From Fragum whitleyi (lineage: Eukaryota > Mollusca > Bivalvia > Cardiida > Cardiidae), in the NCBI GenBank assembly GCA_948146395.1, contig OX411558.1, forward strand, positions 36,202,350 to 36,266,349: 64,000 nucleotides of DNA, written 5' to 3'. The notes beneath the pieces are model-generated. The model saw only the letters and a list, made by a program, of their open reading frames with translations, did no database searches and was not told where the DNA came from. A program made the translations under genes and the position numbers. Below are positions 21,661 to 31,844 of the stretch, one piece after another. Numbering within the stretch: position 1 is the stretch's first letter; every line of letters begins with the position of its first letter.

Positions 21661-21860
21661 TGTCTATATAGGCTTCAATTAGCCATTTAATTAAGGGCAG
21701 GTCTCTCTCATTTGCATATCCAATGCAAGTAACCTCCGTTTAAACCGTTACATTACTCTCCCCACAGAGAAGACTCTTCCCAAGTCTTGGCCTGGGAGAC
21801 CAGTGGGCAAGGCAACTCCGATCTTGCTGTTGTCATTAATTATCCCACCGCTGCCACCAA

Positions 21861-21960
21861 TTGTAACAAACCGAGCAGATAGACAGCCATGATCCATACA
21901 GAGAAAAGGATCCTCAACCTTAAATGGATCGATTCTGTTTATCTGCTCAGTTTGTTGCAT
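21861..21960. repeat. 100-bp palindromic element
   Basis: TTGTAACAAACCGAGCAGAT on the left faces ATCTGCTCAGTTTGTTGCAT on the right. Inner segments GGATCCTCAACC and the ATGGATCGATTCTGT region add weaker pairing. It is non-coding. Confidence 0.7.
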
Positions 21961-21989
21961 TAATGATAAAAATAAGAAACAATTGACTA

Positions 21990-22281
21990 ACAAGAGCTGT
22001 CACTGTAAGATGACAATGCCCCCGACACCGCTTTGATTTTAAATTATGGCCAATCTATGTTGAAGGTCAAGGTCATCCAGGGGTCAAGGTCACAAAAGTA
22101 TGTGCCTACAGAAAGGTAATGTACCAAGGAATGTTGTGGTAAAGTATGATGCGAATATGTTAAGTAATAAGGAAGTTATGGCCAATGTTAAAGTTTTTGG
22201 ACGGAATGACGGACGGACGGACAGACGGACGGACGGACGGACAAGTCAAATTTATGATGCCTCCCTATCGGGGGCATAAAA
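21990..22281 (+). mobile_element. Short tandem-core type element, complete
   Basis: It starts AACAAGAGCTGTCACTGTAA with a GACAATGCCCCCGAC terminus. The core holds AAGGTCAAGGTCATCCAGGG and TATGGCCAAT, then a GACGGACGGACGGACAGACG tract, and it ends CGGGGGCATAAAAA. Both outer segments contain the CCCCCG / CGGGGG complement. It is the plus-strand counterpart of 15728-16020. Confidence 0.75.
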
Positions 22282-22479
22282 ATGAGCATTAATGTAACTT
22301 ATAATGCTGCATGACCATGTGATTTCATAAATGCAATGACCATTACAGCCCATTCAACATTGATTAACCAATCATTCTAGCCAATGGTGAGAGAAAAGTG
22401 ACACAAAAAGCAGTTTTGTCAAATATTCCAAAAAGAACTGTATAAACTGGAGTTTGAACTTGTGACTTTAGGATTAAAG

Positions 22480-22565
22480 TATATTGATGGCTCAGCGCGA
22501 AACAGTTGTAACTGCCTATAAACATATAGGCAGTTAAAACTGTTTTGCGCTGAGTCATCAATATA
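22480..22565. repeat. Foldback hairpin, family H1, longest arms
   Basis: Arms of about 40 bases (TATATTGATGGCTCAGCGCG on the left, CGCTGAGTCATCAATATA on the right) with an inner CTGCCTAT / ATAGGCAG stem. Only a few mismatches are present. Confidence 0.9.
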
Positions 22566-22862
22566 GTGAGTATACTGACTGAGCATTTGGGAAAGGTAAA
22601 TGAACAATCATGAATTAACACCACAACAAAGCAATCCAAGTTGAGTAAAACAATGTCACATGTCAAAAATTTTAAATCTCCTGTCAATCAAAGCAAAATT
22701 GAATATCATCCTTCAAATCTTTTTACAAATAATTCAACCTTTTTACACAAGCTTTGAACAGTTGTAATTATACAGATTACTTAAGGAATATTTGTGAAAG
22801 GACAACTTGCTCCTGCTTTAGTGTAGGGAAACCTTGACCTACATGCCTACCCAAAAAGAATT

Positions 22863-23095
22863 TGAGCCCGTGCGTAACATTTCCAACAATTCTAAATGTT
22901 GGCAAGGTTCAGACATTGAGAGGCATAGACAGCCACAAAATTTAAAAATAAAGTTACCTGATGGTCGACAGATACTTTGAGACCTTATCTATCTACTAAG
23001 AGCATAGTGAAGACTCTAGTCAGACTGTGCGGATGCACAGGCTGGTCAAAGTCTTTGCTTTCAGCATATTTGAAATTGTTGCAATTTAGTAGCCC
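22863..23095. mobile_element. Diverged relative of the 4795-5396 TIR element
   Basis: The left end GAGCCCGTGCGTAACATTTC followed by CAACAATT matches that family's TIR. GCGGATGCACAGGCTGG and CAAAGTCTTTGCT match its interior. The right end is only partly recognisable (GAAATTGTTGCAATT). Confidence 0.5.
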
Positions 23096-23099
23096 TCTT

Positions 23100-23535
23100 G
23101 TGTTCTTAACAACTTATGTATAGATATACTTTCATGATCCTAATTCACACTGCTTTTTCTTTAAAGCAGCTAGCAGACAGAGGTACAGAAAAGAGGGGGT
23201 AGCTCCAGTCTAAAATCTTTATTTCCAAATGAAAATCTATGATGAGGGTACTCATTTGAAGAACCTGGAAAAGACAATGCAAATCAGTACCCACAAAATA
23301 AGATTTGATGCAAACATCAATGCAAACAATGCAAAGGCTCTGACAATACCTCATGGTTTTCTCCACAATTAGCCAAGCTAAAAATAAGCTATATATAGTT
23401 ATGGTTCTAATGCACAGAACCCTGTTATCAAGAGAGGAATACAACTACTAAGTTTCAAGACAATTACACTGAAAGTGAAAGAGTTCTGACAGAGAAGTAA
23501 ATACCAGATATCAGGACGGTACAGGTAATCACATC
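23100..23535. other. Unassigned stretch with a decayed H2 foldback
   Basis: GAGGGTACTCATTTGAAGAACC and the later ATGCAAATCAGTACCC near 23245-23310 look like a decayed H2 hairpin, with AATCTTTATTTCCAAATGA just upstream as at 28180. Otherwise nothing is recognised. Confidence 0.4.
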
Positions 23536-23537
23536 AG

Positions 23538-23785
23538 GGCCCTTAAGTTATAAAACTTTTCTTGTTCTGAATTCAAAATTTTCTCAAATTTCGATTTTAG
23601 ATTAAAGCCATAATTCTGTTTTAATACTTGTGTTTATGTATTAACATAAAAGATAATATTAATAAGTTGTTATAAATAACAACTTATTAATATTATCTTT
23701 TATTTTCATACATATATTTAAATCTAAAATTTGAGAAAATTCTCAATTGAGCCTGAGAAAAGTTTTATAACCTCTGGCCCTGGTC
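23538..23785. repeat. 250-bp palindrome with near-perfect core
   Basis: The outer ends CAGGGCCCTTAAGTTATAAA and the complement of CAGGGCCAGAGGTTATAAAA form TIRs that continue as ACTTTTCT and TTTTCTCAAAT arms. The core 23647-23702 is a perfect or nearly perfect hairpin with AGATAATATTAATAAGTTGT arms. CAGGG termini recall hAT MITEs, but no 8-bp duplication is visible. Confidence 0.75.
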
Positions 23786-23868
23786 TTTATAAAAAATAGA
23801 TTCTTCATCAGATCAACCTAAAAATTACATACATATACAATTCATATTTCATTTTGAAATATTTCGTT

Positions 23869-24115
23869 TTAACCCTTGTCATGCTGAACCCGGAATATTC
23901 CTGCTTTGGCAGGAGCTATAGACAAACATCAGCCTGCACACATGTGCAGTCTGATGTAAGTCTACACCACCTGTTTCTCACTTTCAAACCAAAATTGTCA
24001 ATAGATTTAGTCTTTCAAATAAAAATTGACCTACAGTTGGAACTTTCAGTGCTTTTTGCCCTTTAACTTTGATGAAAACTTTTAGCCAAAATTTATTCCG
24101 CAAGACAAGGGTTAA
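23869..24115 (+). mobile_element. Complete piggyBac-like MITE
   Basis: TTAA at 23869-23872 and 24112-24115 brackets CCCTTGTCATGCTGAACCCG on the left and CAAGACAAGGG on the right. Inside lie GGAATATTCCTGCTTTGGCA, a GCACACATGTGC palindrome and GCAGTCTGATG. It is the best-preserved of five or six copies. At 239 bp it lacks a transposase. Confidence 0.85.
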
Positions 24116-24119
24116 AAAC

Positions 24120-24485
24120 TATCAAATTTTTCGGGCCAATGATAGGGAACGGCTAGAGTATTATCAGTTTATTGTTTAGATAAGCAATTTGAAACAATAT
24201 TTATCTATCTGAGGACACAGTCCCCTGTAAGCAGGTCATATAATTTGTTTGATAAATTGTCATTTGGTTCTACCCCCTTTTTTAAAATAACCCAAATCTT
24301 TATGACCAAGCAAAGAAATCTCTTTTAAACAACCACTTTCACTTAGCACACAATATCAAAGTCTGCTCAGTAACAATTGAGAGAAGGATGGACAGAATCA
24401 AATAGACAGACATATGGACAAATAAAATGATACCAGTAGAAGAATATCAAGAAAATCAGTCCAAAACTATTGTAAGTGCTTATAA
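24120..24485. other. Spacer with an old GACAGA tract
   Basis: GGATGGACAGAATC and GACAGACATATGGACAAATA near 24390-24420 look like the decayed end of a tandem-core element. Nothing else is recognised. Confidence 0.35.
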
Positions 24486-24487
24486 TA

Positions 24488-24764
24488 TACAGTCCATCTT
24501 GCTCGAGCAACCGTATCTACAAAGCGAACATTTTTATTAAAAGGCCATTTTCAAACCCCATTTTAATAGTCAGTTACAACTATTTCCCACTGAGCCATCG
24601 AAATGAATCCCATGAGACAATTCAGTCGAGTCTTAACACTATTAAATTATTGAGAAATTTGAAATCACATACATATTCAATCTTAAAACTTATTATGTTT
24701 GCATGTACTAATGAACCATTTTCTTTACCAACTACTTTTTGGTGGTCCCATAAGTTAAACTGTA
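24488..24764. mobile_element. pogo/mariner-like MITE with TA flanks
   Basis: TA at 24488-24489 and 24763-24764 flank CAGTCCATCTTGCTCGAGC on the left and GTGGTCCCATAAGTTAAACTG on the right. The second copy at 29290-29639 has the same ends and a fuller set of TTAAGCGACCA motifs. The CAGT end, TA duplication and AGCGACCAC wording resemble pogo/Tigger MITEs. It contains a half-copy of foldback H1 at 24562-24600. Confidence 0.75.
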
Positions 24765-24829
24765 TGTCTGTAGAGGAATTAAAATAGTATTGCACTGATC
24801 CCTTGATATGCCCCAATCTCCCAATCATG

Positions 24830-25245
24830 AAGGGGGCATAAAAAATCCTGTTACTTGTTACGTGAAATTTATCCTTTTCTCACCATGATTTAATTCTCTA
24901 TACATAGGTAATTTCAGTTTTCCAGTCCTTTTTTCTTCTCCAGGTTAGGAGTTAAAATCCGGCAGAAACAAATTCCAAAACTTGTCACGAATCACAGAAT
25001 CCCAATGTGCACCGATTTAAACTCCTTCCCTATAATCCTGCGTCAGCCCGTATAAAGATAAATATATATTCGTATTTATAAATGACCATTGAAAAAAGGC
25101 CTGCATACTTGATTAATCAAACACAGACTATCTCTTTTTCACCTTGAGACAAATCTCGGAGGTCTCATTCATATCTTAAGGCCATGATCAAACCTTTTTT
25201 TATCATGACTGTTTCACTTGGATGGAACAACACTTAAAACAGCAG
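24830..25245. other. Unassigned spacer
   Basis: CGAAGGGGGCATAAAAA-like wording at 24825-24842 (ATGAAGGGGGCATAAAAA) is a solo end of the GGGGGCAT element type. The rest shows nothing. Confidence 0.4.
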
Positions 25246-25249
25246 GCCA

Positions 25250-25505
25250 ACTTATTTCTGGCCCAGGTAGGTACCGTTGTTGTTGTTTTTTCAGACAGGA
25301 CACAAGTAGAAACCAACCCTGTGTTCAGGATGACAAAATGGTGCAAGCTCAGTTTTCAAATTATACCCTGCTTTGCACATGCACGTGCAAAGCCAGGTTG
25401 TAATTTGAAAATGGTTAGCAAATTCTTGTCATCCTGAACACAGGGCTGGTTTCTAATTGTGACCCAGCCAAAAAAACAGCAACAGTACCCACCTGGCTAG
25501 AAATA
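25250..25505. repeat. Long foldback carrying family H4
   Basis: The outer arms hold CAGGTAGGTACCGTTGTTGT and the inverse of CTGTTGCTGTTTTTTTGGC-type sequence, ending in CCACCTGG. The middle arms are CCCTGTGTTCAGGATGACAA and TTGTCATCCTGAACACAGGG. The inner arms GCTTTGCACATG and CACGTGCAAAGC close the loop. At about 250 bp it is the most extensive H4 copy. Non-coding. Confidence 0.8.
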
Positions 25506-25649
25506 ATTTGGCCCAATATTGCAGTAATAATAGGTGATGGCTCAGTTGCACTTACCTGTTGTTTACCGTCCTTTAAGTCTTCACACAAGTACAATTAAAC
25601 CATTTCAGCTGAAACTCTAACCACCATTCATTTCTCCACTAATGGAAGA

Positions 25650-25765
25650 CATTAACAGCATGTGTCAGGGTTACTTTTCAAATGGCAGATGACAACTGGC
25701 CACACTGGAGATCATACTCGCGACCTCAGGATTTGGAGGCAAACATTGTGCCAATGGGGCTCAGC
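25650..25765 (-). repeat. Degenerate tRNA-like SINE head
   Basis: In reverse, GAGCCCCATTGGCACAATG and GGTCGCGAGTATGATCTCC resemble a decayed A box and B box. No S1 body is recognisable. Confidence 0.35.
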
Positions 25766-25854
25766 TAAGGGGTCTATGCGTTCTCATGTTCTGAAAATAA
25801 GAGATCATGCGTTTCACAAAGTTTAATTAATCAAGCTAAATTGTTGTCATAGGA

Positions 25855-26090
25855 CAATTCTGAAGTCAAACTCACAAAACTTGACCGTAGCTCCTGATAA
25901 TCTTTTTTTTACATTATTTTGACCTTAAGCTGTGACCTTGACCTCAGTACTATCAAAATATTTCTTTCAAAAGGCGTCATGTATTCATGATGGAAAAAAA
26001 ATGTGTTAAATTATTTTGTAATCCAATAAAAAATATAGGAATTGTCCAGACAAAATCAGACTGACTGACAGACAAAAGATCGATAGACTC
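25855..26090 (+). mobile_element. Decayed tandem-core element
   Basis: AGCTGTGACCTTGACCTCAG and a terminal GACTGACTGACAGACAAAAG tract match the element class. Only one degenerate unit remains. Confidence 0.45.
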
Positions 26091-26094
26091 TAAG

Positions 26095-27240
26095 TTTGGG
26101 AATAATTAGCATAGTAGCTGAAGAGAACATGCAACATTGAAGCAAAAACACTATCTACAGAACATTGTAAATGTTCTTTACATGCGTATTTTGGAACATT
26201 TCAAAAAGTCCAGCTGAATAAAGTCTCTTCTCTGATAATCAAGAATAAATCAGATAGTAACTGGACTACAATCAAACTACACATCTAGGCAGACTGATCT
26301 TAGTCTATACTATATGCAAAGGCATTGAGTACAGCAAGAAAATTTTATGAACAGCATCATAGACTAGGGTTAGAAAAGCACACTCTGCTTCTAAAATACC
26401 TTTTAATGCATGAACTATAGACTTTGCAAATTTTGGGCCTGTGAAAAAATAATCATTTATTCAAGTTCTTAAATTAGCTTATAATTGTGAGGTTTTATTT
26501 CTTCAATGAGGTAGACCAAATTTCTCATTCAAAAATTTCATAAAATATGTAAATCTCCGTTAAAACTTATTCAAACAGTTTATATTGAATCGGGCTAATC
26601 TTTGCTTTTCCACTTTTCAAACATGATAAATTTGTGATACCAAAGGATTTTACCGATTTACCCTAAAAGTGTGGGAGTCATTGAGTCTAACCCAAATGAG
26701 GACAAATACACAACCTGACCTTTTTCCTCAAAATTCTGACTCATCATGGGAAAAGGAACCTGAAATCCTTTGAAATGGGAAATGAAGAATTTCTTCTTGT
26801 CAGAATAACATGATGAGATCCTTTCAAAAAAAAAAATGCTTATTAGCCTAGACAATCTGAAATCAAATTATAATACCATATAATGTATAATGTATATGAA
26901 AATATAGTTCATGGGTTCTTTGTGATTTTGGACAGCAAACTTAAAATTTCCACTAAAATTTTACATGTAAAGTTCAATCTAAATTACCTTTTAGGCGGCA
27001 AAATATATATTCCAAGGAATGACAACCATGCAAGGATAATCAAACTTTCGACCTATTGAACAACAAGCTGACATTTTACTCAAGATCCCCACGCCTGAAA
27101 AAAATCATAATATTGCAATTTATAAAACACAATCTATTTTTTTACAGAATGCTTTGAAGAGCAAGTAATCTTTAATCCATTCCAATTTTTAAAGATTGAC
27201 CAGTTTAATCTGAAAGAGGCTTTAGATGACAATTAAAAGT
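26095..27240. other. Long unassigned stretch
   Basis: AT-rich with no recognisable gene, TIR pair or tRNA box. Confidence 0.4.
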
Positions 27241-27249
27241 GAGAGTAAT

Positions 27250-27300
27250 TTCGATGGCTCAGCACAAAAACAGTTGTAACTACCTTTTTGTTTATAGGCA
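27250..27300. repeat. Half-copy of foldback family H1
   Basis: GATGGCTCAGCACAAAAACAG followed by TTGTAACTACC matches the left arm. The right arm after TTTATAGGC is lost. Confidence 0.6.
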
Positions 27301-27367
27301 CAACATATTCCTTCTGTTTCCAAAACTTTGGCAGACAGTATGAACTAAAATTGGCCAGCATTCTTCA

Positions 27368-27757
27368 GGGTTTGACACTAAGGGAGTCAGGGAGTCTGAG
27401 ACTCCTTAGTTACCAGATGGGACTCCTTCATTTTGCAAGTAAGGAGTCTGATTGACTTCCAGGATGATATGAGAATATTTTGATAATGAACTACTCAGTA
27501 CAGTTTCCTTTTCAACTAAATTTAACAAACCCTTAGATTTTTTCACTTTTTGTATCTAATAGTACACTGCATTTTGAAAGAAAACAATCTCCTTTTGGAG
27601 AGAGAAAATTACGGAAAAGAAGAAATTGCTTGTAACAAGCAACTTCCTCTTTTCCACAATTTTCTCCAAACATGAAAATTTTGCCTCCCTTCTTTGGGCA
27701 TGGACAGCTTGATTTTATAAGTTGGGAGTCCAATGAACTCCTGACTCACAGAAGTCA
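27368..27757. mobile_element. Possible hAT-like MITE related to 17843-19843
   Basis: The left end CAGGGTTTGACACTAAGGGA and the complement of the right end CAGAGAATTGACTTCTGTGA are similar, and GGGAGTC / GACTCC motifs recur near both. A strong internal hairpin (about 27594-27665, AAGAAATTGCTTGTAACAAG core) resembles one inside 40208-40438. No target duplication is resolved. Confidence 0.5.
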
Positions 27758-27779
27758 ATTCTCTGGTCTTTTCTGAGTC

Positions 27780-28200
27780 TACTACACTTCCTGCTTTCTA
27801 CTTGTGTAATTGTGGGACGACTCGAAATAGACAGGCTAAATCTCACTTTTAGCAATTTAATCAAAATTAAAATTCAGTAGTATAAGAGTCTAGGTTAAAC
27901 AGGCATACTTCACACAGACATGAAGGCTACAATATATATTCCCATGAATTATATCTTTTTGTTGCAATATTTACCCATCTTATTTGCGGGTCACATCTAA
28001 TGTACAATACATCAAAGACACATTTTTATTTATTAGGACGGTAAATATTGGTTTTGAAAACATATTTAAAGCACAATGGGTTTTTCTTATTCAATCCTTA
28101 TAACTGTAAAAATATTTTATCAGGATAGTTTAACCATTAACCCATCACATGTACCGATAAGATCAGGTAAAGTCAATCTAAAATCTTTATTTCTCAAAAA
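27780..28200. other. Unassigned spacer
   Basis: Nothing recognised apart from AATCTTTATTTCTCAAAAAA, which also precedes the decayed H2 copy near 23215, so it is probably part of a larger element around H2. Confidence 0.4.
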
Positions 28201-28215
28201 AAAAAACCTATGTTG

Positions 28216-28263
28216 TGGTACTCATTTGTATCGTCTTGACAAGACGATTCCAATGAGTACTAA
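28216..28263. repeat. Foldback hairpin, family H2
   Basis: GTGGTACTCATTTGTATCGT and ACGATTCCAATGAGTACTAA pair with a few mismatches around a GTCTTGACAAGAC centre. It is almost loop-less. Confidence 0.8.
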
Positions 28264-28269
28264 CACATA

Positions 28270-28720
28270 TTGGTTTCATGGTATTATCATTGAAATATTT
28301 TTATCTAAAATCCAATAAATAGACATTTTCTTCATTTGTCCATGAACAAGTAAAAAGATGATATTCTACTTGCCCAAAATCAAAATAAATTTGTCTGCAA
28401 AAAAGTGAATTAATACATTTTGAGAAAAAAAATGCTTTTAATGAAAAAAATGCTGGAACTTGCGATTCTTCATTACAAGCAATTCTCAAGATTTGTTCTG
28501 GTATTCACTTGTTCACAGGCAATGAAGAATCCCATGAAAATGCACTTGTCTATAAGTAGTGCAGTGCAAAAGCCAGTGTTGGCCAAGTAGGGCATGAGAA
28601 TTCCACATCCCTGACCCCTTCTACTTATGTAGCTCTGACCAAATGCCATCTCAAGCCCACTCTATTTCTTTCCTCTTAAAGAAAAAGTGGTGAGAAGGTT
28701 TTGGTAAAGGAATAAAGTAA
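28270..28720. other. Unassigned spacer
   Basis: No features recognised. Confidence 0.4.
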
Positions 28721-28722
28721 TT

Positions 28723-28806
28723 TGATGGTTTGGCTTGAATCAGTTGTTACCGCCTATATATATAGACATATAGGCAGTTACAACTGTTTCCAACTGAGCC
28801 ACTGAA
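28723..28806. repeat. Foldback hairpin, family H1
   Basis: ATCAGTTGTTACCGCCTATA and TATAGGCAGTTACAACTGTT form an imperfect stem with outer TGGTTTGGCTTGA / CCAACTGAGCCAC pairing. It is more diverged than 12295 and 22480. Confidence 0.75.
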
Positions 28807-28894
28807 TTGCTAATGATTTCCTTTTTTTATATTCATATAATAAGACTAGATAGATTTTTTCAAAAATCCATTAACCTCAGCTTGTTTTCTGTTT

Positions 28895-29130
28895 TGATCG
28901 ATTGAATGGAGTTTTACGCAGTTTTCAACATTTTTTCCAGATACATCTCCGCCTCAGCAGCACCTAACAATGGATTCCTGGTATTATTCTCACCAGTACA
29001 ACCAGCACATCCTTTCCTAGCCTCCAGCTGCTATCTAACATAGGTCTATTAACCCATTGGTGAGAGACAAATAGTCAGAAAGAATGAGTGCAACCATCGG
29101 GGATCGAACCTGGTTGTTTTTTGTAACATC
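28895..29130 (-). repeat. tRNA-derived SINE (family S1), 5' truncated
   Basis: In reverse it shows GGGGATCGAACCTGG (B box), CCATTGGTGAGAGACAAAT, the AACATAGGTCTATTAACC segment, CCTTTCCTAGCCTCCAGCTG and CACCTAACAATGGATTCCTG. The order matches 57212-57477. The A box part of the head is weak. Confidence 0.75.
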
Positions 29131-29164
29131 CATCTCAAAGGGTTAGTCTAATTTTTTGTTTGGT

Positions 29165-29280
29165 TATCAAATAAACCAGCCCTGCACCCATGATAACAAA
29201 GTGCACAAATAAAAAGCGAGTAATTTGCAAACAGTTTGCACTGTTTTGTCATCCTGAATAGAGGGCTGATTAGAAACATC
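29165..29280. repeat. Degenerate foldback family H4 copy
   Basis: ACCAGCCCTGCACCCATGAT on the left and TTTTGTCATCCTGAATAGAG followed by GGCTGATT on the right are H4 arm ends. The interior GCAAACAGTTTGCAC is a short palindrome. Confidence 0.65.
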
Positions 29281-29289
29281 TTTTTCTAG

Positions 29290-29639
29290 TACAGTCGATA
29301 TTGCTCGAGCCACCACGTGTATTAAGCGACCAATTTTATTAAGCGACCAACATAAAAAGAGCCTCCTTTTAGCTAAATCTCTGTAACAGAGGACATTCTT
29401 AACGAAAAAATGGTTATTATTGAATCTTATGTTGTTAGAACCCATTAGAATCGTCTCAATAAGACGATTCTAATGGTTTCGAACATCATAGGATTCAGCA
29501 TGTCTTGACCGACAAACTGTAAATGCTTTCAAAAAGAACTGTCACATCCATCATGATATTATGTATTAAGCGACCATTCTCATAAACGACCGCTTTTTGG
29601 TGGTCCCCTAAGTGGTCGCTAAACACAAGTTTTACTGTA
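29290..29639. mobile_element. pogo/mariner-like MITE, second copy, with nested hairpin
   Basis: TA at 29290-29291 and 29638-29639 flank CAGTCGATATTGCTCGAGC and AAACACAAGTTTTACTG. TTAAGCGACCA-type motifs recur near both ends. It encloses a hairpin at 29421-29497 that is absent from the copy at 24488-24764, which carries an H1 half-copy instead. Confidence 0.75.
29421..29497. repeat. Foldback hairpin, family H2, nested in a MITE
   Basis: CCATTAGAATCGTCT and AGACGATTCTAATGG pair perfectly, with outer TGAATCTTATGTTGTT and CATAGGATTCA arms also complementary. The core ATCGTCT matches 28216-28263. Confidence 0.8.
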
Positions 29640-30490
29640 TATGGTATAATACTTGATTTTCGCCCTGGCAGGTTGGAGCCTAATAAGAGGTCATTGCACT
29701 CCAGATTAAGGTATTATAGATAGTCGACAAATATAACTTGAAATGCTAAATTGAAGATTGATAACCAAACCCTCCTAACTTCAGCGTGGAGAAGAATTTG
29801 GTAACATAACGATGCAGAATGTTCACTGACCTGCTAAGAATGTTTATCCTAGTGTTTTTTGATACAGTTTTTCACAGGGGTTAACAATAATTGCTGACAA
29901 AAGCTTGAAAGAACCCAATATATTGAAAAGAAGAATCACCAAATTACATCACAGCTAAGCCACACCCTGCCAGATGAATAATAACGCAGAATAGCTATCG
30001 GTTAAGCATAATGTTACTAAAATTAAATACAACTTTCAAGCATATGAGCATCAATTCCTTAAGGTAGGACAAATATTGACTGACCTACCTCTTGATAGTA
30101 TGACAGCCACAATACCTTCAAAGCAAAACTTCTTCTAAAATAGTGTAAATTAAACATAAAACTTGCTCATCAATATTGACCATAATGATTAAGATACTGA
30201 TTTTTAAGATTTGAAAAAGTTTTTTGATTTAACTTCTTAATTGAAAAATTCTGTATGTTGTCAGTAAGTTGTAAGAACTTGTTTCCCAATCAATATAAAA
30301 TAAATTGGTTTGAATTTCAATTTGAGATATTTGTCCTACCTTCTTGTGTTTTATGTACGAACCCCTCATATTGCTTAGGTCATAGCTGTTTGCTATTTTA
30401 TTCTAAATCAGGTCTTGTTAACGTCAGATAACATTCAGACCATGACAAATGATGGTAGATGATGTTGATGTCTGATGTTCTTGATTATTT
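29640..30490. other. Unassigned AT-rich stretch
   Basis: No genes. GGTAGGACAAATATTGACTG near 30063 and ATTTGTCCTACC near 30330 are inverted and may bound a ~270 bp element (about 30060-30342), but I could not find further support. Confidence 0.4.
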
Positions 30491-30499
30491 TTTTATGTA

Positions 30500-30625
30500 A
30501 GACTGTTATATCGCGGCGGCTGGCACCAGTACCAGTCTGTATTACAGTCAGGCATCAAACCCAGGACCTCTAGATTGGTGGTCCGACGCGCTACTATCTG
30601 CGATATGACGGAGGCTCCATGATAC
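30500..30625 (-). repeat. tRNA-derived SINE, body-deleted
   Basis: In reverse: A-box-like ATATCGCAGATAGTAGCGCG, B box GGTTTGATGCC, then directly the 3' end GGTGCCAGCCGCCGCGATAT. Most of the S1 body is missing, so it is a short SINE derivative. Confidence 0.65.
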
Positions 30626-30939
30626 ATCACACTGGCATACCTGTCAAGTCACACGCATTTCGTACCAGAATCATGCTCACACGCTTAGCTGACTCATTCA
30701 CACGCTATTTCAAAAAATAAAAGAAAGTTTTAAACAAGAGGCCCAAGAGGGCCTGTATCGCTCCACTGGCTTAAAATCTCAAGATTTGAAAGAGAGATAT
30801 TGCAAATAGAAGGTAATGAAAGTGAACAACATTCAGAAGGAATTCAGACTTTTTCTAGGTGGAAACTGACTTATGAAGGAATGAACTTAATTAACTTATA
30901 TGTAAAATTACAAGAAAGAAAACTATTTAGATGTAGATT

Positions 30940-31840
30940 GAAACAAGAGGACCAGAATGGCCCTAAACCGCTCACCTGAATTTTATTGATCCAGTGGATC
31001 TCATCCAATCCAAATTTCTTGAACATTTTTAGATGAGGGTCACCCAAGGAACATTCTGGTAAAGTTTCATTAAAATTGGCCTAATGGTTCAGGAGGAGAT
31101 GTCATTCAAAAATTTCGGGGTCAATAGAAGCCCAGCCCTGTCACGCCTGTATATATTTGTTGGTCAATCCAAATTTCTTGAACAACTTTAGAAGAGGGTC
31201 ACCCATGGAACATCCTAATAAAGTTTCATTGAAATTGGACCAATGGTTAAGGAGGAGATGAGGTTCAAAGATTTCGGGGTCAAAATAAGCCCCGCCCTGC
31301 CACGCCCATATTTTGGGGTCAATCAAAATTTCTTGAACAACTATAGAAGAGGGTCACCCAAGGAACATTCTGGTAAAGTTTCATTGAAATTGGCCCAATG
31401 GTTTGGGAGGAGATGTTGTTCAAAGATTTCGGGGTCAAAATAAGCCCCACCCTGCCACGCCCATATTTGGGGGGCAATCCAAATTTCTTGAACAACTTTA
31501 GAAGAGGGTCACCCAAGGAACATTCTGGTAAAGTTTCATTGAAATTGGCCCAATGGTTAGGGAGGAGATGTCGTTCAAAGATTTTGGGGTCAAAATAAGC
31601 CCCGCCCTGCAACGCCCATATTTGGGGGTCAATCCAAATTTCTTGAACAACTTTAGAAGAGGGTCACCCAAGGAACATTCTGGCCAAGTTTCGTCAAAAT
31701 CCACCCATTGGTTTAGGAGGAGAAGATGTTTAAAGAAAAGTTTACGCACGCACGGACGGACGCATGGACGGACACATGACGGACACCTCGCCATGACAAT
31801 AGCTCACTGGCCATTGGCCAGTGGATCTAAAAATCATATG
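30940..31840 (+). mobile_element. Tandem-core element with five ~155-bp units
   Basis: It begins with AACAAGAGGACCAGAATGGC followed by CCTAAACCGCTCACCTG. Five units share GAGGGTCACCCAAGGAACAT, GTTTCATTGAAATTGGCCCA and GCCACGCCCATATTTGGGG. The array ends with a GACGGACGCATGGACGGACA tract and CAATAGCTCACTGG...CCAGTGGATCT. The unit is stop-poor in several frames, so frames at 31243-31443, 31398-31598, 31553-31846 and their antisense partners are repeat copies, not genes. An inverse array of the same core is at 34860-35800. Confidence 0.85.
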
Positions 31841-31844
31841 GAGT

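Noticed and set aside
21740..21850. SINE or tRNA-like segment
   Set aside because: Wording such as CTGGGAGACCAGTGGGC is suggestive, but no A/B box pair could be placed.
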